From IMG/VR virus record IMGVR_UViG_3300046167_000273, positions 1-36,907 of that record: a DNA stretch of 36,907 nt, one strand, 5' to 3'. A program made the position numbers and the translations under genes. Shown here in pieces: positions 22,694 through 30,159 of this stretch. Each line of letters begins with the position of its first letter. Position 1 is the first letter of the stretch. The DNA comes from a virus. The notes beneath the pieces were generated by a model that was not told the DNA's origin, ran no database searches, and saw only the letters and a list, made by a program, of their open reading frames with translations.

Positions 22694-22925
22694 AGTAACA
22701 GATGTTTGGGATAAAGAATTCGACGGAACAGAGGATAAACTAGGATATATTAGCGACTTTAACGCCTACCTGCTGAGTGAGGACTATGACGGACAAGCGC
22801 CTATAAAGACTATACAGACTCCAGAGTCTCCTTGGATAGTGGCAGAGGCGCGAAAGAAGGCAGCAGAGCAACAAAAGAGAGTTGAAGAGATTGTTGAAGG
22901 TTATAGAAAGCTTTTTAGTAAGTAA
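22677..22925 (+). CDS. Small protein with charged C-terminal helix, unknown
   Basis: 82 residues. MIMPCRVTDVWDKEFDGTED, then KLGYISDFNAYLLSEDYDGQ, and a long charged helix (WIVAEARKKAAEQQKRVEEI). AGAGAGG at 8-10 bases upstream of the ATG is a clear ribosome site. It overlaps the previous gene by 17 bases. Function unknown. Confidence 0.65.
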   Translation: MIMPCRVTDVWDKEFDGTEDKLGYISDFNAYLLSEDYDGQAPIKTIQTPESPWIVAEARKKAAEQQKRVEEIVEGYRKLFSK

Positions 22926-22996
22926 TTATTATTATTTTAAAGGGCTTTAACGAACTATAGAGTAATATTTTATCATAAATTTAAGAGGTTTTAAAG

Positions 22997-23248
22997 ATGG
23001 GACGTAAAATAAGATATTTTCGCAATGGAACAACAGACAGTAGACTTGTAGCAGGTAAACTGTATACTATGAACGAGTTAGCCAAGTTGGTTAATTTTTC
23101 GCCATCAACACTACGCAACAGAGTAGGCACTGGCGATACAGTGACTGACGAGCATTTTATCAGTAAGAAGAGGTTACACGTTATATGGCCGACGTTTGAG
23201 AATGAAACCGACGCTAAATCAGCAGAATGGTTACGGAGGGCGTTATGA
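22997..23248 (+). CDS. Putative DNA-binding protein, MerR-like helix-turn-helix
   Basis: 83 residues. YTMNELAKLVNFSPSTLRNR (about residues 28-47) followed by VGTGDTVTDEHF is a typical helix-turn-helix in which L-A-x-x-x-x-F-S-x-S-T-L-R-x-R precedes a short wing. MGRKIRYFRNGTTDSRLVAG forms the start. A Shine-Dalgarno-like AAGAGG precedes it. Candidate regulator for the repeats in the control region; not proven. Confidence 0.65.
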   Translation: MGRKIRYFRNGTTDSRLVAGKLYTMNELAKLVNFSPSTLRNRVGTGDTVTDEHFISKKRLHVIWPTFENETDAKSAEWLRRAL

Positions 23249-23451
23249 TTTTTAAAGAATATATGTTGAATGGCACAATGGATCCAGAGGTTCAGGCAGT
23301 GTTTAAGGCAGCAGCAGACATCAGTAATGGTGTTTTTAGCTTGACAGAGGCTGCTAACTTCTACAAAGTCCACCCAGCAGTGATTGTTAGATTTATTGCT
23401 GAGAGTGCAGAGTACGATATGATTTTTCACAAAGGATACAAAGAGCAATGA
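23245..23451 (+). CDS. Small helical protein, unknown
   Basis: 68 residues when started at ATG 23245, which has GGAGGG just upstream and overlaps the previous stop (ATGA). An upstream in-frame ATG (23227) has no ribosome site. Sequence: MIFKEYMLNGTMDPEVQAVF, then SLTEAANFYKVHPAVIVRFI, a second possible helix-turn-helix (LTEAANFYKVHPAVIVRFIA). It may act with the previous protein. Confidence 0.65.
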   Translation: MIFKEYMLNGTMDPEVQAVFKAAADISNGVFSLTEAANFYKVHPAVIVRFIAESAEYDMIFHKGYKEQ

Positions 23452-23645
23452 TTTTATTTAATAGAAGTTTAAATATAGAGCTTATCAATGGCTGCGGTAT
23501 TTTCTTGGAATTTTCCGACAGTAGGGCTGTGTGGTGTTATAACAACAAGACAGAGGAAACCTACGCTATGCCATTTGAGGGCGTGTTATTGATGCTGCCG
23601 TTTATATTGATTAGCTATGGCAGAGTTTACGAGGAGATAGAATAG
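23448..23645 (+). CDS. Small protein, unknown
   Basis: 65 residues (MILFNRSLNIELINGCGIFL, EFSDSRAVWCYNNKTEETYA, MPFEGVLLMLPFILISYGRV). Linked by ATGA to the previous gene and by a one-base overlap to the primase-helicase. The second half is hydrophobic and might touch the membrane. No family is recognised. Confidence 0.6.
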   Translation: MILFNRSLNIELINGCGIFLEFSDSRAVWCYNNKTEETYAMPFEGVLLMLPFILISYGRVYEEIE

Positions 23646-25261
23646 TGGCTAAAATCCATCAACCATGCCCAGACTGTGGCAGCAGTGATGCGCTACAGAT
23701 CAACGACAACGGCAGCACATTCTGTCACAGTTGTCACAAATACACGCCCAGCAGCCAAGTCAGTGAGGATACCTGGAATATCTCTGTGCCAGTATCGACA
23801 GAGCCAAAGTCCAAACCAGACTTCAGTGCTGTAGAGAGAACACTAACAACAGGCAACTACCAAGCCATTGTTGATAGAGGTTTAACAACAGCGACAGCCA
23901 AAACCTATGGCATATTGGATCAGGCAGACAGAACCTATTTTGCCTACCATGATCCGTCAGATGCTAATGTACCCATAGCAGCCAAGATCAGACTGCCCGA
24001 CAAAAACTTTTACAATGTCGGTAACTGGGCAGGTACTGGTCTATTCGGTCAGCAGCTATTCAATGGCGGTGGAAAGTACATCACCATTTGTGAAGGCGAG
24101 TTTGACGCAGCAGCGGCATACCAGATGCAAGGCAGCAAGTACCCATGCGTCAGTGTCAGGAATGGTGCTGGCGGTGCGCTGAAAGACTGTAAGGCGGCAT
24201 ACGAGTATCTGGATAGCTTTGAGGCGATAGTAATATGCTTTGATGCAGATGAGGCAGGAACAAAGGCAGCGCGAGAGGTAGCAGAACTGTTTGGCGGTAA
24301 GTCAGCCATTGTGAAGCATACCAACGGACACAAAGATGCCTGCGACTATCTGAAGGCCAACGATGTTAGAGAGTTTACAGCGGCATTCTGGGCAGCAGAG
24401 AAGTTTGTTCCTGATGGTATCATCAATGGCGCATCACTGTGGGACGAGGTAAACAGACCAGTAGAGAAGTCTGCTGTGATGTACCCGTGGGAGAGTTTAA
24501 ACAAGCTAACCTACGGCATCAGAGAGGCTGAACTGGTGACTATCACCGCTGGTTCTGGACTAGGCAAGTCACAGTTTGTGAGAGAGATTGTGTGGCATAT
24601 ACTCAAGCATTCTGAGGAGAACATAGGTTTATTGTTCCTAGAGGAGAATGCGCGGAAGACTGCGCTATCACTGATGTCTCTAGCAGCTAACAAGCCCTTG
24701 CACCTACCAGATGTAGAGAGTACAGAGGAAGAACGCTGGGAGGCTTTCACAGAGACGATGGGTACTAACAGGCTCTATCTGTTTGACCACTTCGGCAGCA
24801 CCAGTGTTGACAACATCATTGCACGTTGTCGCTACATGGCTAAGGCGCTAGATACAAAGTTTCTGTTCCTAGACCACGTTAGTATTGTTGTGTCAGCGCA
24901 GAGCAACGGTGACGAGCGAAAGGCGCTAGATGAAATCTGCACCAAGCTGCGAATGCTAGTGCAGGAAACAGGCATAACATTGTTTATGGTTAGTCACTTG
25001 AAGAGACCAGACGGCAAAGGACACGAGGAAGGCGCTGTTAGCAGTCTATCGCAACTCAGAGGCTCTGCATCAATTGCACAGCTATCAGATATGGTGATAG
25101 GACTGGAGAGGAACGGACAGGCTGACGATCCTACAGAGAGAAACACCACCCATGTCCGGGTACTGAAGAACCGCTTTTGTGGCACTACAGGTAAGGCAGG
25201 TGGCTTGCTATTCGATCAAACTACAGGTAGAATGACAGAAATTAGAGAAGAGGGACTGTAA
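23645..25261 (+). CDS. DNA primase-helicase (T7 gp4-like)
   Basis: 538 residues, GTG start with GAGGAG just upstream. Zinc finger Cys8-x2-Cys11-x15-Cys27-x2-Cys30, as in T7 gp4, reads the priming site. TOPRIM: ICEGEFDA (Glu150, with Asp154) and VICFDADEAG (Asp200, Asp202), then KDACDYL. DnaB-family helicase: Walker A GSGLGKS (Gly303-Ser309), Walker B FLDH (Asp410), and conserved HLKRPDG and QLRGSASIAQ near the C-terminus. Role: unwinds DNA ahead of the polymerase and lays primers for the lagging strand. It heads the core replication cassette. Confidence 0.93.
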   Translation: MAKIHQPCPDCGSSDALQINDNGSTFCHSCHKYTPSSQVSEDTWNISVPVSTEPKSKPDFSAVERTLTTGNYQAIVDRGLTTATAKTYGILDQADRTYFAYHDPSDANVPIAAKIRLPDKNFYNVGNWAGTGLFGQQLFNGGGKYITICEGEFDAAAAYQMQGSKYPCVSVRNGAGGALKDCKAAYEYLDSFEAIVICFDADEAGTKAAREVAELFGGKSAIVKHTNGHKDACDYLKANDVREFTAAFWAAEKFVPDGIINGASLWDEVNRPVEKSAVMYPWESLNKLTYGIREAELVTITAGSGLGKSQFVREIVWHILKHSEENIGLLFLEENARKTALSLMSLAANKPLHLPDVESTEEERWEAFTETMGTNRLYLFDHFGSTSVDNIIARCRYMAKALDTKFLFLDHVSIVVSAQSNGDERKALDEICTKLRMLVQETGITLFMVSHLKRPDGKGHEEGAVSSLSQLRGSASIAQLSDMVIGLERNGQADDPTERNTTHVRVLKNRFCGTTGKAGGLLFDQTTGRMTEIREEGL

Positions 25262-25467
25262 TGAGATGCGTAGCGTGTAACAAGGCTTTATCGGACTTTG
25301 AGTCCACCAGGAAATCTGCAATCAGCGGAGAATACTTAGATATGTGCAATGATTGCTACTTTTACACTGACGATATAGACACCATTGACCGCGAAGATTT
25401 AAGGTCAGAAGCAGACACAGTAATGGAGAGTCAAGAATATGAGCAAGATTGGCAGTTGGATAGCTGA
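25261..25467 (+). CDS. Small zinc-ribbon protein
   Basis: 68 residues. Cys3-x2-Cys6 and Cys29-x2-Cys32 bracket DFESTRKSAISGEYLDM, a conserved small phage zinc-ribbon of unknown function. The remainder is acidic (DDIDTIDREDLRSEADTVME). It overlaps the primase-helicase stop by one base, so it may be made with it. Possible partner of the replisome, by context only. Confidence 0.75.
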   Translation: MRCVACNKALSDFESTRKSAISGEYLDMCNDCYFYTDDIDTIDREDLRSEADTVMESQEYEQDWQLDS

Positions 25468-25651
25468 ACAGCAAGAGAGTAAGGCACAGATAGCCTATAC
25501 TAACCCGTATGACAGACACAGCAACACAGACAACGCAACGAGGCAATACTATGTTGATTACGCTGGATATAGAAACAAACACCAGCCACGACAATATCTG
25601 GGTAGTGGTGACGCAGGACGTAGAGACTGGAGAGATGTTAGAGCATTATAG
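25439..25651 (+). CDS. Possible small protein overlapping the polymerase start
   Basis: Would encode 70 residues beginning MSKIGSWIAEQQESKAQIAY. The opening resembles short phage proteins of the MSxIGxW type, but no Shine-Dalgarno is visible and the last 100 bases overlap the polymerase gene in another frame. The space from 25467 to 25551 is otherwise unexplained. Weakly supported. Confidence 0.3.
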   Translation: MSKIGSWIAEQQESKAQIAYTNPYDRHSNTDNATRQYYVDYAGYRNKHQPRQYLGSGDAGRRDWRDVRAL

Positions 25652-27194
25652 TGCTGTGACTCTAGCGCCTCTGATTAGTCGAGCATCAGGCGTTATAGGA
25701 CACAACCTTGTAGGCTTTGATGCACCAGTGCTGCTGAAGCAATGGAACCTGCACATACCGACACCAAAGCAGCGTGACACATTAGTCATGTCGCGCCTTT
25801 ACAATCCATCACTGGAAGGCGGACACAGCCTAGACTCTTGGGGTAAACGCTTTGGCGATCACAAGATAGACTTCGATGACTACGATGGTGGACTGTCTGA
25901 CGAGATGGTGGAGTATTGCAGGCAAGATGTTGCACTGACTACCAGACTGTACAAGCACTTAACTGACACACTGAAGCGTGAGGGGTTTTCAAAACAATGC
26001 GTAGATTTAGAAGAGAAGGTCGCTATCATTACGGCTCAACAGGAGCAGAACGGGTTCATGCTAGACGTAGAGCAAGCAACTTTACTTTGGCAGGACATAA
26101 CGCACAAGATGCGACAGATAACGGAGCAGCTACAGAAAGTGTTTCCACCAATAGTGGAGGAACGCTGGAGCGAGAAGACAGGGAAGCGACTGAAGGACAA
26201 GGTGACAGAGTTTAACGTAGGCTCTCGTAAGCAGATTGCAGAGAGACTGGAAGGTGTAGGCGTTAAGTTTAAGCTGCAAACTGAGAAGGGCGCTATCATC
26301 GTCAACGAGAAGGTGTTAGAAGGCATTGACATACCAGAGGCTAAGATGATCTACGAGTACCTGATGTTGCAGAAGCGAGCAGCACAGATTGACTCTTGGC
26401 TAACCCACGAGAAAGATGGCAGGGTACACGGCAGAGTTATCACCAACGGTGCTGTAACAGGCCGTATGACGCACCACAGCCCTAACATGGCACAAGTACC
26501 ATCAGTGTCTGCACCGTATGGCAGAGAGTGTAGATCATTCTGGTGTGTGCCTGAAGGGCATAAACTAATAGGCTGTGATGCCAGTGGCTTAGAACTACGT
26601 ATGCTTGCACACTATATGCGTGACGAGAGATACACTAACGAAATACTAAGCGGTGACATCCACACAGCTAACATGAAAGCAGCAGGGCTTACAGATCGTA
26701 ACCAAGCCAAGACATTCATCTACGCTTTCTTGTATGGCGCTGGTGCAGCCAAGATAGGACAGATAGTAGGCGGTGGCTACAGAGAAGGTCAGCAGCTTAT
26801 AGACTCGTTCCTACGCAATACACCAGCACTGGCGAAGTTACGAGAGAAGGTAGCAACACACTCAGCAGGCGGTACTTTACCTGGTTTGGACGGTAGGCGC
26901 TTACGAGTCAGGAGTGAACACGCTGCACTTAACACACTATTGCAAGGTGCTGGTGCTGTTGTGATGAAACAGGCTCTGGTGTTGCTGTCAGAATCTTTAC
27001 AAAAATACGACATTCCGCACAAGCTAGTGGCTAATGTGCATGATGAATTTCAGATAGAAGTACCAGAGAATTTTGCTGATGTAGTAGGCAAAGCAGCAGT
27101 ACGAGCCATCAGGAATGCAGGAGATGTGTTAGACCTGCGCTGCCCTCTTGATGCTGAATACAATGTAGGAAATAACTGGGCAGAGACGCATTGA
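25551..27194 (+). CDS. DNA polymerase, family A (T7-like)
   Basis: 547 residues from ATG 25551 (ACGAGG site 7 bases upstream; an ATG 42 bases earlier lacks a site). 3'-5' exonuclease: LDIETN (Asp6, Glu8), GHNLVGFDAP (Asp57), EYCRQD (Tyr122, Asp126). Polymerase: motif A GCDASGLELR (Asp343), motif B RNQAKTFIYAFLYG (Lys387, Tyr391), motif C NVHDEF (Asp498). The residue matching E. coli Pol I 762 is Tyr391, as in T7. The thumb goes from VFPPIVEERW to FNVGSRKQI in about 20 residues, so the T7 thioredoxin-binding insertion is nearly absent. There is no 5'-3' exonuclease domain; that activity is supplied by the gene at 27677. Confidence 0.95.
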   Translation: MLITLDIETNTSHDNIWVVVTQDVETGEMLEHYSAVTLAPLISRASGVIGHNLVGFDAPVLLKQWNLHIPTPKQRDTLVMSRLYNPSLEGGHSLDSWGKRFGDHKIDFDDYDGGLSDEMVEYCRQDVALTTRLYKHLTDTLKREGFSKQCVDLEEKVAIITAQQEQNGFMLDVEQATLLWQDITHKMRQITEQLQKVFPPIVEERWSEKTGKRLKDKVTEFNVGSRKQIAERLEGVGVKFKLQTEKGAIIVNEKVLEGIDIPEAKMIYEYLMLQKRAAQIDSWLTHEKDGRVHGRVITNGAVTGRMTHHSPNMAQVPSVSAPYGRECRSFWCVPEGHKLIGCDASGLELRMLAHYMRDERYTNEILSGDIHTANMKAAGLTDRNQAKTFIYAFLYGAGAAKIGQIVGGGYREGQQLIDSFLRNTPALAKLREKVATHSAGGTLPGLDGRRLRVRSEHAALNTLLQGAGAVVMKQALVLLSESLQKYDIPHKLVANVHDEFQIEVPENFADVVGKAAVRAIRNAGDVLDLRCPLDAEYNVGNNWAETH

Positions 27195-27220
27195 CAAATC
27201 CGTACCATTCGTGGTATAAT
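27191..27220 (+). promoter_or_regulatory. Consensus sigma70 promoter inside the replication unit
   Basis: TTGACA (27191-27196), 18-base spacer, TATAAT (27215-27220). Both hexamers are perfect. The -35 overlaps the polymerase stop codon. It drives the SSB-like gene and the genes after it. Confidence 0.85.
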
Positions 27221-27225
27221 ATATG

Positions 27226-27243
27226 TAGATCAGTTGTGATCTA
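27226..27243 (+). promoter_or_regulatory. Hairpin/inverted repeat at the transcription start
   Basis: TAGATCA-GTTG-TGATCTA, a perfect 7-bp inverted repeat starting at about +1 of the promoter just upstream. It could protect the 5' end of the SSB mRNA or be an operator. Confidence 0.65.
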
Positions 27244-27266
27244 AAACAACCAAAGAGGAAATTAGC

Positions 27267-27680
27267 ATGAGCGAAGCAAAACCAGTAACAATAGCAGCAG
27301 ACATGATGTGGTCGAGCCTGACTGAAGTAAACCGTATGTCAGGTAAGTATCAAGTAGACCTAGCTAACCTATCCAAGGCAGCAGTAGAGGCGCTGGAGAT
27401 GATGGGCTTGAACGTAAGACAAAAAGACGGACAAGGCAACTTCATCACTGCAAAGTCTAGCCACCCTATTCGCATCTATGACACTGACGGTGACGAGATC
27501 AAAGGTATCCTAGTAGGCAACGGCTCTAAAGCCAAGGCAGTAGTAGGCTACTATGACTGGAAATCTCCAGCAGGTCAGGCAGGACGTAGCCCTTCACTGT
27601 TAAAGCTAGTGGTCACTGACCTAATCCCTTATGGCGGCAACGCTGAGACTACTAATGTGGACTTGGGCGAAGCGTTATGA
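27267..27680 (+). CDS. Single-stranded DNA-binding protein-like
   Basis: 137 residues. The region VGNGSKAKAVVGYYDWKSPA with SPSLLKLVVTDLIPYGG fits the OB-fold pattern of podovirus SSBs (T7 gp2.5 group): N-G-S-x-x-x-V/A-x-x-x-Y-x-W, then S-x-x-x-L-x-x-V-x-V-x-D-L. Role: coats single-stranded DNA for replication and recombination. It has its own strong promoter with a hairpin leader and an AGAGG ribosome site, suiting a protein needed in large amounts. The C-terminus is only weakly acidic, unlike T7 gp2.5. It overlaps the exonuclease start (ATGA). Confidence 0.7.
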   Translation: MSEAKPVTIAADMMWSSLTEVNRMSGKYQVDLANLSKAAVEALEMMGLNVRQKDGQGNFITAKSSHPIRIYDTDGDEIKGILVGNGSKAKAVVGYYDWKSPAGQAGRSPSLLKLVVTDLIPYGGNAETTNVDLGEAL

Positions 27681-28369
27681 TCTTAATTGATGCAGATATT
27701 CTAGTCTATCGCATAGGTTGGTCATGCAACGAGGAATCAGAGAAAACAGCCATCAGTACCATCGATGGCTTTATCTCCGACATTCTGTTGCAGCTCAACG
27801 TAGACGAGGAAACAGACTATTATGTTCTGTATCTCACTGGCAAAGGAAACTTCCGCAAGGAATATGCCGTAACTGCTGAGTACAAAGGAAACCGCAAGGA
27901 TAAGGAAAAGCCAGTACACATCCAAGCACTGCGTCAACACCTTATCGACAAGTGGGCTGCTGTAGTTACTGAAGGAGAAGAGGCAGACGATGCCATAGCT
28001 ATAGCAGGAACCACACACGGTGATAAAGCCATCATGGTCTCTTTAGACAAGGACTTTGACCAGATTCCAGGTTGGCACTATAACTTTGTTAAACAACGCA
28101 AGTATTATGTTAAGCCAGAGGAAGGCTTACGTTTTTTCTACCGCCAGATACTGATGGGTGACAGGATTGACAACATCATAGGCATACACGGTATTGGCGA
28201 GAAGAAGTCAGAGAAGATATTAAAGGACTGCGTTACTGAGCAGGAACTCTACGACAAGTGTGTAGAGATGTACGATGGTGACGAGGCCAGAGTGATAGAG
28301 AATGGTAGGATGCTCTGGCTGCGTAGATACGAAGGTGAGATATGGAGCTTCAATGAAACCAAGGAATAA
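27677..28369 (+). CDS. 5'-3' exonuclease (FEN / T7 gp6-like)
   Basis: 230 residues. MILIDADILVYR (Asp5, Asp7), a central YKGNRK (helical arch), EEADDAI (Glu101-Asp105), VSLDKDFDQIPG (Asp124, Asp126) and GDRIDNIIGIHGIGEKKS (Asp162, Asp165, then a helix-hairpin-helix). These are the metal ligands and DNA-binding hairpin of the flap endonuclease/5'-3' exonuclease family. Role: removes RNA primers and resects ends, degrades host DNA, and replaces the domain absent from the polymerase. It overlaps the SSB-like stop by 4 bases. Confidence 0.92.
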   Translation: MILIDADILVYRIGWSCNEESEKTAISTIDGFISDILLQLNVDEETDYYVLYLTGKGNFRKEYAVTAEYKGNRKDKEKPVHIQALRQHLIDKWAAVVTEGEEADDAIAIAGTTHGDKAIMVSLDKDFDQIPGWHYNFVKQRKYYVKPEEGLRFFYRQILMGDRIDNIIGIHGIGEKKSEKILKDCVTEQELYDKCVEMYDGDEARVIENGRMLWLRRYEGEIWSFNETKE

Positions 28370-28730
28370 CGGAAGATGGACAGAAGCACGTTTCCGTTCC
28401 TTTATCGTCTCCGCACTCCGACAGGCTCACGCTAAGTGGGGTGTAAAGCACGATGTTAAGTCAGCGGCTAGGGTAGCTAGGGGAGTTTACAAGTGTGCCA
28501 AGTGTGGCAAAGGCTCTCCAGCTACTCTACCACCGCTAGAAGGAAAGAAGCGTAGACGTAATAACGCAGCAGTAGACCACATAGACCCAGTAGTAGACCC
28601 AGCAGTAGGCTTCGTAGATTGGAACACCTACATAGACAGAATGTTCATAGAAGCTGAAGGGTATCAGGTACTGTGTCACAAGTGCCACACTGCTAAGACT
28701 AACGCAGAACGTAAGAGGCGTAAGAAATGA
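28353..28730 (+). CDS. HNH endonuclease (possible junction-resolving enzyme)
   Basis: 125 residues from ATG 28353 (GGAG site 5 bases upstream; the gene lies 17 bases into the exonuclease end). Zinc knuckles Cys48-x2-Cys51 and Cys108-x2-Cys111 flank VDHIDPV (Asp75-His76), a beta-beta-alpha-metal HNH core. In T7 the corresponding slot next to the exonuclease holds endonuclease I (gp3). This protein is unrelated in motif to gp3 but may do the same job: cutting branched DNA or recycling host DNA. An ordinary HNH nicking enzyme is the alternative. Confidence 0.8.
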   Translation: MKPRNNGRWTEARFRSFIVSALRQAHAKWGVKHDVKSAARVARGVYKCAKCGKGSPATLPPLEGKKRRRNNAAVDHIDPVVDPAVGFVDWNTYIDRMFIEAEGYQVLCHKCHTAKTNAERKRRKK

Positions 28731-29230
28731 GAGATTTAACTGTAGATTTATTGAATCATTTGTTTGAGTACGACAAAGAAACTGGTAATTTGATCTGGAA
28801 AATTCAAAATCAAGGAGCAAGAAAAGGAAGTATTGCAGGTGCTTTACGTCCTGATGGTCGCTATCAAATAGCAATAAATAATAAGCTGTATTTAACCCAC
28901 CGTTTAGTTTTCCTGATGCACAAAGGCTATCTACCAGAAATATTAGACCATATCAATAACGACGCTGGTGACAACAGAATAGAAAACCTGAGAGCCGCTT
29001 CTCGAAGCCAAAACGGATATAACAGTAAATTAGCCAGTAATAACAAAAGCGGCTATAAAGGAGTATCTTGGTTAAAAGAAAATAAAAAATGGAGAGCGAG
29101 TATAACATTTAACAAAAAAACTATATATTTAGGTCGTTTCGATAACGTAGAAGAGGCTGCTGAAGTAGTACGAAAAGCCAGAGAAGAGCTACACGGTGAA
29201 TTTGCACATCACGGAGATGACAATGACTAA
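28727..29230 (+). CDS. Homing endonuclease, HNH plus AP2 domain
   Basis: 167 residues. HNH_3-type core: LTHRLVFLMHKGYLPEILDH with His58 and Asp74-His75, then IENLRAASRSQNGYNSK. C-terminal AP2 DNA-binding domain from about residue 106 (SGYKGVSWLKENKKWRASIT, YLGRFDNVEEAAEVVRKARE). This layout is the classic free-standing phage homing endonuclease. Base use is more AT-rich than in the neighbours, a sign of recent arrival. It is joined by ATGA to the HNH gene and overlaps the phosphoesterase by 8 bases, so it does not disturb the operon. Confidence 0.9.
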   Translation: MRDLTVDLLNHLFEYDKETGNLIWKIQNQGARKGSIAGALRPDGRYQIAINNKLYLTHRLVFLMHKGYLPEILDHINNDAGDNRIENLRAASRSQNGYNSKLASNNKSGYKGVSWLKENKKWRASITFNKKTIYLGRFDNVEEAAEVVRKAREELHGEFAHHGDDND

Positions 29231-29990
29231 GCATCTAGTAATACCAGACACACAAGTAAAACCTGGAAATCCTATCGATCATCTACGATGGGCTGGACAG
29301 TATGCTGTAGATAAGAAGCCTGACGTTATAGTACATATCGGAGACCACTGGGACATGCCAGCCCTGAGCAGCTACGATAGCGGTACTCGTAACTTTGAGG
29401 GCAGACGCTACAGCAACGACATCGAAGCAGGTATACAGGGCATGGAAGCCTTCCTAGAGCCTATCAGACAAGAGCAGCAGCGTCTTATACGCAACAAAGA
29501 CAAACGCTGGAATCCTCGCATGGTGTTCACTCTAGGTAATCACGAATACCGCATCGAAAGAGCAGTCAATGCAGACCCTAAACTAGACGGTCTAATTGGC
29601 TTTAAAGACCTGAAGCTGGAAGAGATGGGATGGGAAGTGTATGACTTCTTAGAGCCTGTCATCATTGACGACATCGCCTACTCTCACTACTTCACCAGCG
29701 GTGTGATGGGCAGACCAGTCAGTAGTGCAAAGCTGATGCTACAGAAGAAGTATATGTCGTGTGTGATGGGACATGTTCAAGACAGGGATGTTGCTTTTGC
29801 GCGTAAGGCAGATGGCACTAACATGCTAGGTTTATTCGCTGGTATCTTCTACCAACACGACGAAGACTATCTAACACCACAGACCAATGGAAGCTGGTCA
29901 GGTATCTGGATACTCAACGAAGTTAAAAACGGTGGTTGTGACGAGATGCCAGTCAGTATAAACTACTTGCGAGAGAAATACGGAGACTAG
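29223..29990 (+). CDS. Metallophosphoesterase
   Basis: 255 residues from ATG 29223 (GGAG site 5 bases upstream; an earlier in-frame ATG at 29196 would overlap the previous gene by 35 bases). Calcineurin-like motifs: PDTQ (Asp9), GDHWD (Asp41), LGNHEYR (Asn106, His107), SHYF (His155), GHVQ (His184). The DxQ in place of DxH is common in the phage subgroup. Such enzymes sit beside replication genes in many marine podoviruses. Possible substrates are DNA ends, cyclic nucleotides or RNA. Start choice is fairly sure; the substrate is unknown. Confidence 0.87.
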   Translation: MTKHLVIPDTQVKPGNPIDHLRWAGQYAVDKKPDVIVHIGDHWDMPALSSYDSGTRNFEGRRYSNDIEAGIQGMEAFLEPIRQEQQRLIRNKDKRWNPRMVFTLGNHEYRIERAVNADPKLDGLIGFKDLKLEEMGWEVYDFLEPVIIDDIAYSHYFTSGVMGRPVSSAKLMLQKKYMSCVMGHVQDRDVAFARKADGTNMLGLFAGIFYQHDEDYLTPQTNGSWSGIWILNEVKNGGCDEMPVSINYLREKYGD

Positions 29991-29991
29991 G

Positions 29992-30159
29992 ATGCCTCTA
30001 ACATACTATGAACTATTGGAGAAGATGTCGCAGCTAGACGAACTAACACTAATAGAGATATTAGATATAAGCTCAGAAGAGTTAGTCAACAAGTTTAGTG
30101 ACCGCATCAACGACAGACTAGAAGAACTATCAGAGGATTTTAAACATGAGACTCAATGA
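29992..30159 (+). CDS. Small helical protein (55 residues)
   Basis: MPLTYYELLEKMSQLDELTL, then IEILDISSEELVNKFSDRIN and DRLEELSEDF. The pattern SSEELVxxFxDRIxxxxxEL is a recognisable small phage protein often found near DUF3310/RNR genes. GGAG lies 7-8 bases upstream, and it starts one base after the phosphoesterase stop. It overlaps the next gene by 14 bases. Function unknown. Confidence 0.7.
   Translation: MPLTYYELLEKMSQLDELTLIEILDISSEELVNKFSDRINDRLEELSEDFKHETQ

Noticed and set aside
22981-23448. 155-codon minus-strand frame
   Set aside because: Antisense to two coupled small genes with good ribosome sites. Leu/Ser/Cys-rich shadow composition.
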